Positions 18,516-26,619 of a stretch of 64,000 nucleotides of DNA are shown in pieces (the stretch's first letter is position 1; every line of letters starts with the position of its first letter). The notes under the pieces were generated by a model. It saw only the letters and a list, made by a program, of their open reading frames with translations. It was not told the origin of the DNA and ran no database searches. This stretch comes from Lachnospiraceae bacterium. GTDB lineage: Bacteria; Bacillota; Clostridia; Lachnospirales; Lachnospiraceae. The DNA lies in the NCBI GenBank assembly GCA_030531435.1, contig JAUNNN010000001.1, positions 62,001 through 126,000 on the forward strand, given 5' to 3'. A program made the translations under genes and the position numbers.

Positions 18516-18535
18516 ATATGAACATTTATTCATAT
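18516..18535. promoter_or_regulatory. ArsR/SmtB-type operator in the metal-efflux promoter
   Basis: ATATGAA and TTCATAT form a perfect 7-6-7 inverted repeat, the pattern known for CzrA/SmtB/CadC operators. An extra half-site (TTTGAATAT) follows. It lies within the probable promoter of the HMA-ATPase operon, between a TTCAAA element (18540-18535) and TATA-rich -10 sequence on the minus strand, 53 bp before the HMA start codon. Confidence 0.75.
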
Positions 18536-18589
18536 GTTTGAATATAATATACACCCCTATATTTAAAAATGCAATACCAAATTTAAAAA

Positions 18590-18631
18590 ACGCGCACCTA
18601 AGATACTCTCATCGAGTTCTTTAGTGCACGT
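18590..18631 (-). terminator. Intrinsic terminator of the DUF362 gene
   Basis: ACGTGCACTAAAGA and TCTTAGGTGCGCGT (minus-strand sense) form a 14-base stem with two G-U pairs and one mismatch, followed by TTTTTT. It lies 38 bp past the stop codon at 18669. Confidence 0.85.
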
Positions 18632-18668
18632 TTCTTTTACAATAAGTATTAAATATTCAAATCAATTT

Positions 18669-19802
18669 TTATATTGTAATAAGCTCATACTCATCTGTTC
18701 CAAGACCCATCTTCTTAGCCTGAGCGATGCATGATTTCCACTCAGTATCAGGATGTGTCATATTGAAATGATCCTTCTCATGTGAGTGGTCATGATGATG
18801 ATCAACATGAGCCTTAATATTATCATCAAGAATACTTCCTGGCATAGCAGGCATCTTATTACAAAGGTCAGCGCATGCTACATCAAGTGCAACAGGGTCA
18901 AAGCTTGCTAACATACCAATATTTGGAATAATAGGAATGTCATTCTCTGAATGACAGTCACAGTTAGGTGATACATCACAAATAAGTGAAATGTGGAATG
19001 TAGGTCTGTCTTTACATACTGCATATGCATATTCAGCCATTCTGTAGTTAAGAAGTGCAATTGAATCAGCAAAATCTGCAGCAATTGCATCCTTAGGGCA
19101 TACAGCAAGACAACGTCCACATCCTACACATTTATCATGATTAATTGTAGCTTTTCCATTAGCAATTTCTGGGCCTTCGTGAGCACAAATTCTAAGACAA
19201 GCACCGCAACCTACACATTCTGACTGGTCTACATGTGGCTTACCCTGACAATGCTGTTCCATCTTACCTGCTCTTGAGCCACATCCCATACCAATATTTT
19301 TAATAGCACCGCCAAAACCTGCCATTTCATGACCCTTAAAATGGTTAAGAGAAATAAAAACATCTGCATCCATTACTGCATGACCAATCTTTGCCTCTTT
19401 AACGTAATCACCATCTATTGGAACGATTGTTTCATCTGTTCCCTTAAGTCCATCTGCAATGATAACCTGACAACCTGTTGATAATGGAGAGAAACCGTTT
19501 AAATATGCTGTCTCAATATGATCAAGAGCATTCTTTCTGCTACCTACATATAATGTATTACAGTCTGTAAGGAATGGCTTTCCACCAAGCTCTTTAACAT
19601 AATCTGCTACTACTTTTGCATAGTTTGGACGAAGGAATGCTAAGTTTCCAAGCTCACCAAAATGTATCTTTATAGCAGTAAATTTTTCATTAAAATCAAT
19701 ATCTTCAAAACCTGCTGTTTTCATGAGTCTGTGAAGCTTCTGAAGAAGATTCTCATTCATTGTTGTTTTAAAGCTTGTGTAATATACTTTTGAACTTTCC
19801 AT
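18669..19802 (-). CDS. DUF362 protein with two [4Fe-4S] ferredoxin motifs
   Basis: 377 residues. DUF362 occupies about 1-180 (KIHFGELGN, FLTDCNTLYVGSRKNA, ISLNHFKGHEMAGFGGAIKNIGMG). Two ferredoxin motifs follow (CVGCGACLRICAHEG and CVGCGRCLAVCPKDA), then a conserved tail that includes a His-rich segment (HVDHHHDHSHEKDH). Such proteins are common in anaerobic Firmicutes and are predicted electron carriers, but their reaction is unknown. The His cluster could bind metal, which is suggestive beside the metal-efflux genes. It diverges from the YfhO gene with 29 bp between starts. Confidence 0.85.
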   Translation of the reverse strand: MESSKVYYTSFKTTMNENLLQKLHRLMKTAGFEDIDFNEKFTAIKIHFGELGNLAFLRPNYAKVVADYVKELGGKPFLTDCNTLYVGSRKNALDHIETAYLNGFSPLSTGCQVIIADGLKGTDETIVPIDGDYVKEAKIGHAVMDADVFISLNHFKGHEMAGFGGAIKNIGMGCGSRAGKMEQHCQGKPHVDQSECVGCGACLRICAHEGPEIANGKATINHDKCVGCGRCLAVCPKDAIAADFADSIALLNYRMAEYAYAVCKDRPTFHISLICDVSPNCDCHSENDIPIIPNIGMLASFDPVALDVACADLCNKMPAMPGSILDDNIKAHVDHHHDHSHEKDHFNMTHPDTEWKSCIAQAKKMGLGTDEYELITI

Positions 19803-19814
19803 ATATCCTCCATT

Positions 19815-19832
19815 CGTGATAAAATCGACCTA
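19815..19832 (+). promoter_or_regulatory. Extended -10 promoter giving a probable leaderless yfhO transcript
   Basis: TGATAAAAT (TG, spacer base, TAAAAT at 19820-19825) lies so close that transcription would start at or next to the ATG at 19832. No Shine-Dalgarno sequence fits in the 29-bp divergent gap. Confidence 0.5.
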
Positions 19833-22132
19833 TGAAAAACAGTAAAAAGAATATAATTTCATATGTCTTAGCCTTTATTTTACCTATTATTATTTTTGCC
19901 TTTTCGGCAATTATAATTGGAATATATCCTTTTGGCAATATGTCAGTTTTATGTAACGATGCAGATTCCCAGTTTGCAGCATTTTACTCATATTTTAGAA
20001 CAGTAATTACAGGTCCAAATGATTTCTTCTATACATTCAGTAAAAACCTTGGAGGAGACTTCCTCTCATTTTGTTCATACTATTTGCAGAATCCATTTTT
20101 ATTAATATTAGTTCCTTTTTCAACTAAGAATATTCCACTTGGAATGTTCATTATGTACACAGTACAAATAGGGCTCATGGGATTAACTGCCTCTATCTTC
20201 TTTAAAGAAAACCCTGGAAAACTTATTTTCTCAACATCATACGCTCTTATGGGAATGGTATTTGCATATTTTTCCCTAAGCATATATTTCTGCAGCTTTA
20301 TCCTTCTTCCATTAATAATGCTTGGAATAAAGAAGATAATTAATAACTTCCGCGATTTCTACTTATATGTAGTGACACTTACCCTTGCAATATTCTGTAA
20401 CTATTATCTTAGTTATATGATTTGTATTTTCAGTGCCTTATTCTTCATATATGAAATCACTTTAGCAAATAATTACAAAATAAAAGAGAATATAAAATCA
20501 ATACTAGAAAGCTTTATTTCCTTTGCAGTAGCATCCATTGTTTCTGTAATTATTAATCTCATAACAATAATCCCAACAATAAAAGCACTTTCAGGTTATA
20601 AAGACGCCCCATCAAGCTTAAAGATGAGCATAAATAAATGCTATCCACTTAAAGGATTAATAAGGCAGTTCCTGCCAGGAGCATTTCGTGGAAATCTTGG
20701 AAACGATTCACTTCCATATATTTATGTAGGAATCATACCTGTACTATTCATTGCCATTTATTTATTCAATAAAAAGATTAGCATAAAAGAAAAAATCTCT
20801 TCTATCATATTTTTGTCATTTATGCTTATTTGTACGTATATAAATGTTCTTGATGTTGTATGGCATGGTTTTAACGAGCCAGAGGGATTTGCTCACAGAT
20901 TCGCATTTCTTATTTCATTCCTTATTTTGTACATAGGAAGCAAAGGCTACGTAGATGAACCATTTAACAAAAAGCCTGTTTTTATTGGTTTACTTGCTAT
21001 ATGCTGTCTTGATTTATGCCTTAATACAGTTATTTCACTAAAAAGCTCAGGACTTACTGAATACAGTGAATTTTCTGGCTATGTAGAAAGAGTTGAACCT
21101 TTAATAGATGAAATTAAAAACCGTGATAATTCACTTTATAGAATCGAAAAAGATTTTGATTATTCTATGAATGATGCAATGTTACTTAATTACAAGGGGC
21201 TATCTCACTATAGCTCATGTGAAGATGACTCTGTTAGAAAGTATATTGCAAAAATGGGGCTTAGAGCGCATGAGCGATATGCATTTTATAATCAGGGTGC
21301 AACTGTATTTACGGACTGTTTCCTTGGAGTAAAATATTTTATTTCACGATTTGATACAAATATTAAAGGATACTCTGATTTTGCAGTAAATAATAATGAA
21401 GATGCCTATGCATTTAAAAATGACATGGCGCTTCCTTTAGCGTTTGTAGTTAATACAGATGCAAAGGATGTTGAACTTTCAGATAAATACCTGTTTGATA
21501 ATCAAAATAAGCTTATAAAATGCTTTGACTATAGCAAGGATATTTATACTCCTGCTAAATTTACTATGAACCCTGTTAATCTTTCAGTAGATGGTGATAC
21601 ATATACAAAGATAGATGAAAATGAAGATGCCTATCTTGAATATGAAATAACAATGTCAGGTGATAATAATCTTTATCTTTATTTGACAGCGCCTGAAATT
21701 CAGGGTGCAAGAATACTAATAAACGACTTTGACAGTGATAACTATTTTTCAGATATAAGATGGAACATAAAGCCACTTGGTGCATTTAAAACTGGAGAAG
21801 ACGTTAATATAAAGGTGCTTTTAACAGGTGATTCCCTTGTCGTTAATGATTCATTCTTCTATGAGGAAAATCTCAATGATATTGCAAAATGGCATGATAC
21901 AGCAATGTCACTTGGAACTGTTAACTTAGTAGAAATCAAAAGTTCACACCTTACAGGGGATGCTAGTATAAAAAAAGAAGGCTACATTGCCTTCTCTATT
22001 CCATATGATGACTCATGGAAGTGTATAGTTGATGGACAAATCATTAAACCAGAAAAAATCTTAGATGGGCTTCTTGGAATACCTATTTCGAAGGGAAATC
22101 ACAAATTCGAAATAAAATATAGTCCTTGGTGA
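19832..22132 (+). CDS. YfhO-family multi-spanning membrane protein
   Basis: 766 residues. About twelve hydrophobic segments fill the first 430 residues, starting MKNSKKNIISYVLAFILPII and including the family signature CNDADSQFAAFYSYFRT and GGDFLSFCSYYLQNPF. A large extracytoplasmic C-terminal domain follows. YfhO proteins have the GT-C-like fold and are linked to lipid-carrier glycosylation of teichoic or lipoteichoic acids. Its convergent neighbour is a WecG/TagA-type glycosyltransferase, consistent with wall-polymer work. The donor and acceptor are not visible. Confidence 0.85.
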   Translation: MKNSKKNIISYVLAFILPIIIFAFSAIIIGIYPFGNMSVLCNDADSQFAAFYSYFRTVITGPNDFFYTFSKNLGGDFLSFCSYYLQNPFLLILVPFSTKNIPLGMFIMYTVQIGLMGLTASIFFKENPGKLIFSTSYALMGMVFAYFSLSIYFCSFILLPLIMLGIKKIINNFRDFYLYVVTLTLAIFCNYYLSYMICIFSALFFIYEITLANNYKIKENIKSILESFISFAVASIVSVIINLITIIPTIKALSGYKDAPSSLKMSINKCYPLKGLIRQFLPGAFRGNLGNDSLPYIYVGIIPVLFIAIYLFNKKISIKEKISSIIFLSFMLICTYINVLDVVWHGFNEPEGFAHRFAFLISFLILYIGSKGYVDEPFNKKPVFIGLLAICCLDLCLNTVISLKSSGLTEYSEFSGYVERVEPLIDEIKNRDNSLYRIEKDFDYSMNDAMLLNYKGLSHYSSCEDDSVRKYIAKMGLRAHERYAFYNQGATVFTDCFLGVKYFISRFDTNIKGYSDFAVNNNEDAYAFKNDMALPLAFVVNTDAKDVELSDKYLFDNQNKLIKCFDYSKDIYTPAKFTMNPVNLSVDGDTYTKIDENEDAYLEYEITMSGDNNLYLYLTAPEIQGARILINDFDSDNYFSDIRWNIKPLGAFKTGEDVNIKVLLTGDSLVVNDSFFYEENLNDIAKWHDTAMSLGTVNLVEIKSSHLTGDASIKKEGYIAFSIPYDDSWKCIVDGQIIKPEKILDGLLGIPISKGNHKFEIKYSPW

Positions 22133-22150
22133 TTTAGTATAAAAAATAAA

Positions 22151-22200
22151 AACATGGTTCGCGACTTTTCGAAGAGACTGAGCGAATCATGTTTTTTATT
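22151..22200. terminator. Bidirectional terminator between convergent genes, with conserved loop
   Basis: AACATGGTTCGC (22151-22162) pairs with GCGAATCATGTT (22182-22193) through one G-U pair, with T-runs on both strands. The last codons and stop of the wecG-like gene lie in the T-run. The loop TTTCGAAGAGACTGA (22167-22181) is the exact inverse of the loop in the 6.37-kb terminator. Confidence 0.85.
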
Positions 22201-22948
22201 TTTTAGAGAATACATACCACATAAATTTCGAATTTGTAGTGACATATCTTTTCCATAGACGCTTTGGATCCTGTAACAATCTATATAACCATTCAGCTCC
22301 AACTTTTTGCATCCATTTTGGTGCACGCTTAACTGTTCCCGCATGGAAGTCAAATGCAGCCCCAACACCTAGCATCAGGGAGTTAATGACATTTTGGTGA
22401 TTAGCCATAAAGAATTCCTGTTTTGGAGCACCAAGTCCTACCCAGAGGAAATCCGCATCAGCTTCATTTATCATATTAATAATATCTTCATCCTCTTTTT
22501 CAGTAAGCTCTCTAAACGGAGGTGAATACATACCCTTTATTTGAAGATTTGGATATTTCTTCTCAAGATTATTTCTAAGCTTAACTAGTGTATCTGGGGT
22601 TGATCCGTAGAAATAATGTGTATACTGCTTTTTATTTGGGTCATTTGAAAGCTCGAATATTTCAGGCATTAAATCTGGTCCTGAAACCTTCATAGCATTC
22701 TTAAAACCACGTCTTTTTTGTAATACTGAAAGTGGCTTACCATCAGGTAAAACCATTACTGCATTATTCTGAACATTTAAATATTTCTTATCATCGTGAG
22801 CCGTAACAACTGTATGAACATTAGACACACAAATATACCTGCCCTTGATACTGGGCAGGTTATTTGTAATATATTCTATTGTTTCTTTCATACTTGTAAC
22901 TGATACATCAACTCCAAGTATGTTACAAACAGGACTATATTTTTTCAT
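22196..22948 (-). CDS. WecG/TagA/CpsF-family (GT26) glycosyltransferase
   Basis: 250 residues with the family landmarks ICVSNVHTVVTAHDD, VLPDGKPLSVL, HYFYGSTPDTL and the near C-terminal LWVGLGAPKQEFFMANH, GVGAAFDFHAGTVKRAPKWMQKVGAEWLYRL. In Bacillus TagA adds N-acetylmannosamine to the undecaprenyl-linked GlcNAc that starts wall teichoic acid; in enterics WecG adds ManNAcA. It acts on the cytoplasmic face of the membrane. It follows the GH25 gene by 27 bp. Confidence 0.92.
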   Translation of the reverse strand: MKKYSPVCNILGVDVSVTSMKETIEYITNNLPSIKGRYICVSNVHTVVTAHDDKKYLNVQNNAVMVLPDGKPLSVLQKRRGFKNAMKVSGPDLMPEIFELSNDPNKKQYTHYFYGSTPDTLVKLRNNLEKKYPNLQIKGMYSPPFRELTEKEDEDIINMINEADADFLWVGLGAPKQEFFMANHQNVINSLMLGVGAAFDFHAGTVKRAPKWMQKVGAEWLYRLLQDPKRLWKRYVTTNSKFMWYVFSKK

Positions 22949-22975
22949 GCGTGTCTATCTTTATCTATATTACTA

Positions 22976-24028
22976 TTACTGCTGAACAGCTGTAGCATCT
23001 GGTAATGGTAAAACAGGAACTACTGGCACAGCTGGCATTTCTGGTACTTCCATAAGTACACCCATTGCATTTGTAATATAATCCTTCTTACCAATCTTTA
23101 CAGATACATTTGGTGCAAGAACACCTGTCTTTGGATCAAAGTAGAACTGGAAGTCACCAATCTTAACAGCACCTGTCTGCATCTTTCCATCCTCACCAAA
23201 GTAACATGTACCCTTATCTGTAGCTACAAGACCTGTTTGCATGATACCGAATAATGGATCGAAGTAGTATGTAGCACCACCTGTTGTAAGGAATCCTCTA
23301 TGCATCATGTAGTTTTCCATATAGAATGTCTTTCCGCCAGATTTCTTAAATCCATTTGCAGGAATAACTGCCGAATAATCCTTAAACTGGTAATCCATAT
23401 CTACTCTTCCATTAATACCAGCTACAGAACCTGATGATGTGCACTGCCAGAATGTATATGGATATGGGTAGTTACATGCTGTATTATACTGTGCAACCCA
23501 TGTATCCCATGAAACCTGTCCAATACGATTTAAGAACCAGTTTTTACTTGAATAAACCATTGGATAATAACCATATGCTGAAACTGTGTTACAGAATGAA
23601 TTAACAAGCGTCTGTAACTGATCAGGTGTCATACCAACGTGATATGCATCCTCAATATCATAAGCAATTGGAAGTGATACAGGATAATCCTTTGCTACTG
23701 AAACAGCAAATAAGCCTTCATTAGCTGCCATTTCAGGAGTTGTTGCGTATGAATATACATAAATACCAACAGGAAGTCCTGCTGCGATAGCACCCTTCAT
23801 ATTCTGGTGGAAATAAGCATCTGTTCCACTCTTAAAGCTTCCTGCTCTAATTATTGCAAACTGAACACCGCTTGATTTAACAGCACTCCAGTTAATAGGT
23901 CCCTGATGATATGAAACATCAATACCATATCTTAATGGTGTTGCTGCTTTTGCTTCTACTGAAACGGAAAATACCATTACACCTGCAAGTAACATTGCTA
24001 CTGCTGATTTAAATAATTTCTTAAACAT
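22976..24028 (-). CDS. Secreted GH25 lysozyme with wall-binding repeats
   Basis: 350 residues. A signal peptide (KKLFKSAVAMLLAGVMVFSVSVEAKAA) precedes a GH25 domain at about 30-220: GIDVSYHQGPINWSAVK supplies the first active-site aspartate and SLPIAYDIEDAY the catalytic DIE. The C-terminal 100 residues are choline-binding-like repeats (FYMENYMMHRGFLTTGGATYYFDP, CYFGEDGKMQTGAVKIGDFQFYFDP), followed by a Pro/Val-rich tail. It cleaves the MurNAc-GlcNAc bond of peptidoglycan outside the cell. Confidence 0.93.
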   Translation of the reverse strand: MFKKLFKSAVAMLLAGVMVFSVSVEAKAATPLRYGIDVSYHQGPINWSAVKSSGVQFAIIRAGSFKSGTDAYFHQNMKGAIAAGLPVGIYVYSYATTPEMAANEGLFAVSVAKDYPVSLPIAYDIEDAYHVGMTPDQLQTLVNSFCNTVSAYGYYPMVYSSKNWFLNRIGQVSWDTWVAQYNTACNYPYPYTFWQCTSSGSVAGINGRVDMDYQFKDYSAVIPANGFKKSGGKTFYMENYMMHRGFLTTGGATYYFDPLFGIMQTGLVATDKGTCYFGEDGKMQTGAVKIGDFQFYFDPKTGVLAPNVSVKIGKKDYITNAMGVLMEVPEMPAVPVVPVLPLPDATAVQQ

Positions 24029-24116
24029 TTATCTCCTCTTCCTTCTCAAAATTTTAAACATCACTTCCATTTTATCATAAAATGCATAATATTTAAAATT
24101 GCATACATTTTCTGGT

Positions 24117-24731
24117 TTATAAATAAGAAACTGCCATGCTCATCTGCTCAGCGTGACGTTTTTCAACAAGCTCCTTATCGTATCCGACTACACCGTGATT
24201 GTGCCATGGATCATTGAAATAATATTTGTCATCATCATATCCAACAAATAACATACAATGCTCATTAGATATCCACTCAAATTTTTCACCTGTGTCACTA
24301 ACAGTCCACTCAGGCCCTTTTATAGTCTCTTTTAAGTCAATACTTGCCCAGAAAATAACGGGCTTATCATTATCAATAAATTCTGTAATAAGTGTTTTCA
24401 TTGTAGCATCAGTTAAATCTACAGCGATTTTATCTGATAACTTCTCATTCTTTGAAAACGCAACATCCAAAGCATCAACAATGACAGGAGCATAGGCACC
24501 AAAGGAATCTGGATCCTTTGGATCTCCTGCAAATTTAAGTCTTGGATTTGGGCCAAAAAGCTTGCCATCTTTATTTATCATAGGCTCTTTAATAAGACAG
24601 CTTTCAATAAAACCATCAACCGAAATGTCAAGTCCAAGGTAATTTAATAGCATTACCGTTGACACGCTTTCACAGCCTGTTGGCCAATTTTTAGTTTGAT
24701 CAATATATGGAACTTCAATTAATTTTTTCAT
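24117..24731 (-). CDS. C39-like papain-fold peptidase, no signal peptide
   Basis: 204 residues of the peptidase_C39_2 type. The cysteine lies in PTGCESVSTVMLLNYLG (about residue 19), histidine in EHCMLFVGYDD and aspartate in FNDPWHN, so the triad is intact. No signal peptide or membrane helix is visible, so it is cytoplasmic or leaves by another route. The substrate is unknown. It precedes the GH25 lysozyme by 88 bp and may be co-transcribed with it. Confidence 0.8.
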   Translation of the reverse strand: MKKLIEVPYIDQTKNWPTGCESVSTVMLLNYLGLDISVDGFIESCLIKEPMINKDGKLFGPNPRLKFAGDPKDPDSFGAYAPVIVDALDVAFSKNEKLSDKIAVDLTDATMKTLITEFIDNDKPVIFWASIDLKETIKGPEWTVSDTGEKFEWISNEHCMLFVGYDDDKYYFNDPWHNHGVVGYDKELVEKRHAEQMSMAVSYL

Positions 24732-24761
24732 TTTTTATATTTTTCGCTATTTTTAAACAAC

Positions 24762-24789
24762 AGAGCAAGACACCGTAGCATCTTGCTCT
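24762..24789 (-). terminator. Terminator of the nhaC-like gene
   Basis: AGAGCAAGA and TCTTGCTCT form a perfect nine-base stem, followed on the minus strand by GTTGTTTAAAAA, 31 bp after the stop codon at 24821. Confidence 0.8.
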
Positions 24790-24820
24790 TAAAATAAACA
24801 TTATCTACTAATTTACACGT

Positions 24821-26323
24821 TTATCCTTCAACAGGTGGATTCTTCTTTTTAATATAAAGAAGAATTACTACTAATAATGCTGCACTAATTAAGAGAGTAA
24901 TTAAGCTGCTCTTTGTAAGGCCGGCGATAATGTAACCAATTACACAAACAACTGCAACAATCATTGCATACTGCATCTGAGTCTGAACATGGTTAATGTG
25001 GTTACTCTGTGCACCTGAAGATGACATGATAGTTGTATCTGAAATAGGTGAAACATGGTCACCACAAACAGCACCTGCTAAAACTGCAGAAACTGCAATA
25101 ACCATCATCTTTTCATCTGAAGCTGCAAACATTGAGACAACGATAGGAACGAGGATTGCAAATGTTCCCCATGATGTTCCTGTTGAGAATGCAAGGAATA
25201 AACCAATACCAAACATAATAGCTGGAATAAAGATACTTGCTGTAGCATTGCTTCCAACTGTACCATTTACAAATTCAGCGATTCCAAGGTTATCACCCAT
25301 TCCCTTAAGTGTCCATGCAAATGTAAGAATAAGAATTGCAGGAAGCATAAGCTTTGCACCTTCTACAAGTGAACTCATGAACTCTTTAAATGAAACAACC
25401 TTTCTTGGAAGGTAAAGGAATGCCATGAAGATGATTGCAACCATTGTTGCAAAAATAAGGCTCATTTCTGCATCACAGTTAGCAAATGCATCTACTGCAT
25501 TGTCAGCACCATCTAAAAATCCTGTATAAATCATTCCACCAATTGCAGCTGCAATCATTACAAGTACAGGAAGTACAAGATCAATAACCTTACCATTAGG
25601 ATTTACCTTATCTGCAAGATCATCCATTCCCTTAAATTCATCACCACCTGATGTGAAAAGATCACCCTTAACAGCATTCTCTTCATGCTTTCTCATAAGA
25701 CCAAAGTCAACTCTTAATACAATTACTAAAATTACCATTAAAAGTGTAAGTAATGCATAAAGGTTAAATGGAATTGTGCTTAAGAAAAGCTGGAATCCTG
25801 TAAGTGAACTATCCTCAGGAACGTATGAGTTAACTGCTGCTGCCCAGCTTGAAATAGGAGCAATAATACAAATAGGAGCTGCTGTAGCATCAATAATATA
25901 TGCAAGCTTTGCTCTTGAAACCTTATACTTATCTGTAACAGGTCTCATAACAGAACCTACTGTTAAGCAGTTAAAATAGTCATCTACGAAAATGAGAACA
26001 CCAAGTCCTGTTGTAGCAAGAAGTGCTGATGCCTTTGACTTGATTCTCTTTGAAGCCCAGTTACCATAGGCTGCTGAACCACCTGACTTCTGCATAAGAA
26101 CAATAATCATTCCAAGTAATACATCAAAAATGATGATGTTCATATCAATGCTTGATGTCATTGTAGTAAATAAAGTGTCGAATGTTCCCCATGGTGCGAA
26201 GTTTGCTGTAAATAATGCTCCAAGTAAAACTCCACAGAAAAGAGAAGAATACACTTCCTTTGTAATGAGTGCGAGTAAAATCGCAACAACGGGCGGAACT
26301 AAAGACCACCATGTACCATACAT
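24821..26323 (-). CDS. NhaC-family Na+/H+ antiporter
   Basis: About 500 residues with twelve or so membrane helices: MYGTWWSLVPPVVAILLALITKEVYSSLFCG at the start, LIFVDDYFNCLTVGSVMRPVTDKYKVSRAKLAYIIDATAAPICIIAPISSWAA in the middle, and SFSTGTSWGT-like LAFSTGTSWGTFAILVP plus GDHVSPISDTTIMSS later, all typical of NhaC. ATG at 26323 is used: an upstream TTG at 26338 would absorb the GGAGG ribosome site. It likely exchanges sodium (or a dicarboxylate/amino acid in relatives) for protons. The 5-prime leader has competing hairpins (26346-26390). Confidence 0.88.
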   Translation of the reverse strand: MYGTWWSLVPPVVAILLALITKEVYSSLFCGVLLGALFTANFAPWGTFDTLFTTMTSSIDMNIIIFDVLLGMIIVLMQKSGGSAAYGNWASKRIKSKASALLATTGLGVLIFVDDYFNCLTVGSVMRPVTDKYKVSRAKLAYIIDATAAPICIIAPISSWAAAVNSYVPEDSSLTGFQLFLSTIPFNLYALLTLLMVILVIVLRVDFGLMRKHEENAVKGDLFTSGGDEFKGMDDLADKVNPNGKVIDLVLPVLVMIAAAIGGMIYTGFLDGADNAVDAFANCDAEMSLIFATMVAIIFMAFLYLPRKVVSFKEFMSSLVEGAKLMLPAILILTFAWTLKGMGDNLGIAEFVNGTVGSNATASIFIPAIMFGIGLFLAFSTGTSWGTFAILVPIVVSMFAASDEKMMVIAVSAVLAGAVCGDHVSPISDTTIMSSSGAQSNHINHVQTQMQYAMIVAVVCVIGYIIAGLTKSSLITLLISAALLVVILLYIKKKNPPVEG

Positions 26324-26345
26324 GTTTCTATCCTCCAAAAATAAA

Positions 26346-26390
26346 TTCGGCTTTCGCCGTAACTAGAGTTTACACTCTCTTTCTTCCGAA
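26346..26390 (-). promoter_or_regulatory. Structured 5-prime leader of the nhaC-like gene
   Basis: In the minus-strand RNA, UUCGG (26390-26386) can pair with CCGAA (26350-26346), enclosing an AGAG/CUCU hairpin. Alternatively CGGC-GAAA-GCCG (26359-26348) forms just before the ribosome site. The two pairings share bases and exclude each other. Confidence 0.4.
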
Positions 26391-26406
26391 CTATCTTACA
26401 AAGGTT

Positions 26407-26436
26407 ATTTTATCAAAATTTCACTCAAAAATACAA
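26407..26436 (-). promoter_or_regulatory. Predicted promoter for the nhaC-like gene
   Basis: Minus strand: TTGTAT (26436-26431), 18-bp spacer, TAAAAT (26412-26407) with an upstream TG extension. The start near 26400 would give a leader of about 77 bases. Confidence 0.5.
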
Positions 26437-26493
26437 CAAAAAGGCATTTGTGATTATGTATATATTTATTTGTAAAAAATGTCACAAAATGAC

Positions 26494-26521
26494 TAATATA
26501 TGGAACAAACCATGCCGATAT
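26494..26521 (+). promoter_or_regulatory. Sigma-28 (FliA/SigD) flagellar promoter
   Basis: TAAT at 26494-26497, a 16-bp spacer and GCCGATAT at 26514-26521 match the flagellar consensus TAAA-N15-GCCGATAA closely. It lies about 100 bp before the proteolytic flagellin gene. The rest of the gap 26324-26619 holds the divergent antiporter promoter and an untranslated leader with no visible gene. Confidence 0.85.
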
Positions 26522-26619
26522 ACTCTATGTATCTAGTGGGGACTAGGTATATAAGGGGATATATATAGTGGAAGGATTAATGAATAATCCTACATTTTAA
26601 GAAGTAATCAGGGGACAAA

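Noticed and set aside
26324-26338. TTG start of the nhaC-type gene
   Set aside because: The TTG contains part of the ribosome site GGAGG of the ATG at 26323, and family members start at MYGTWWSLVPP-like sequence.
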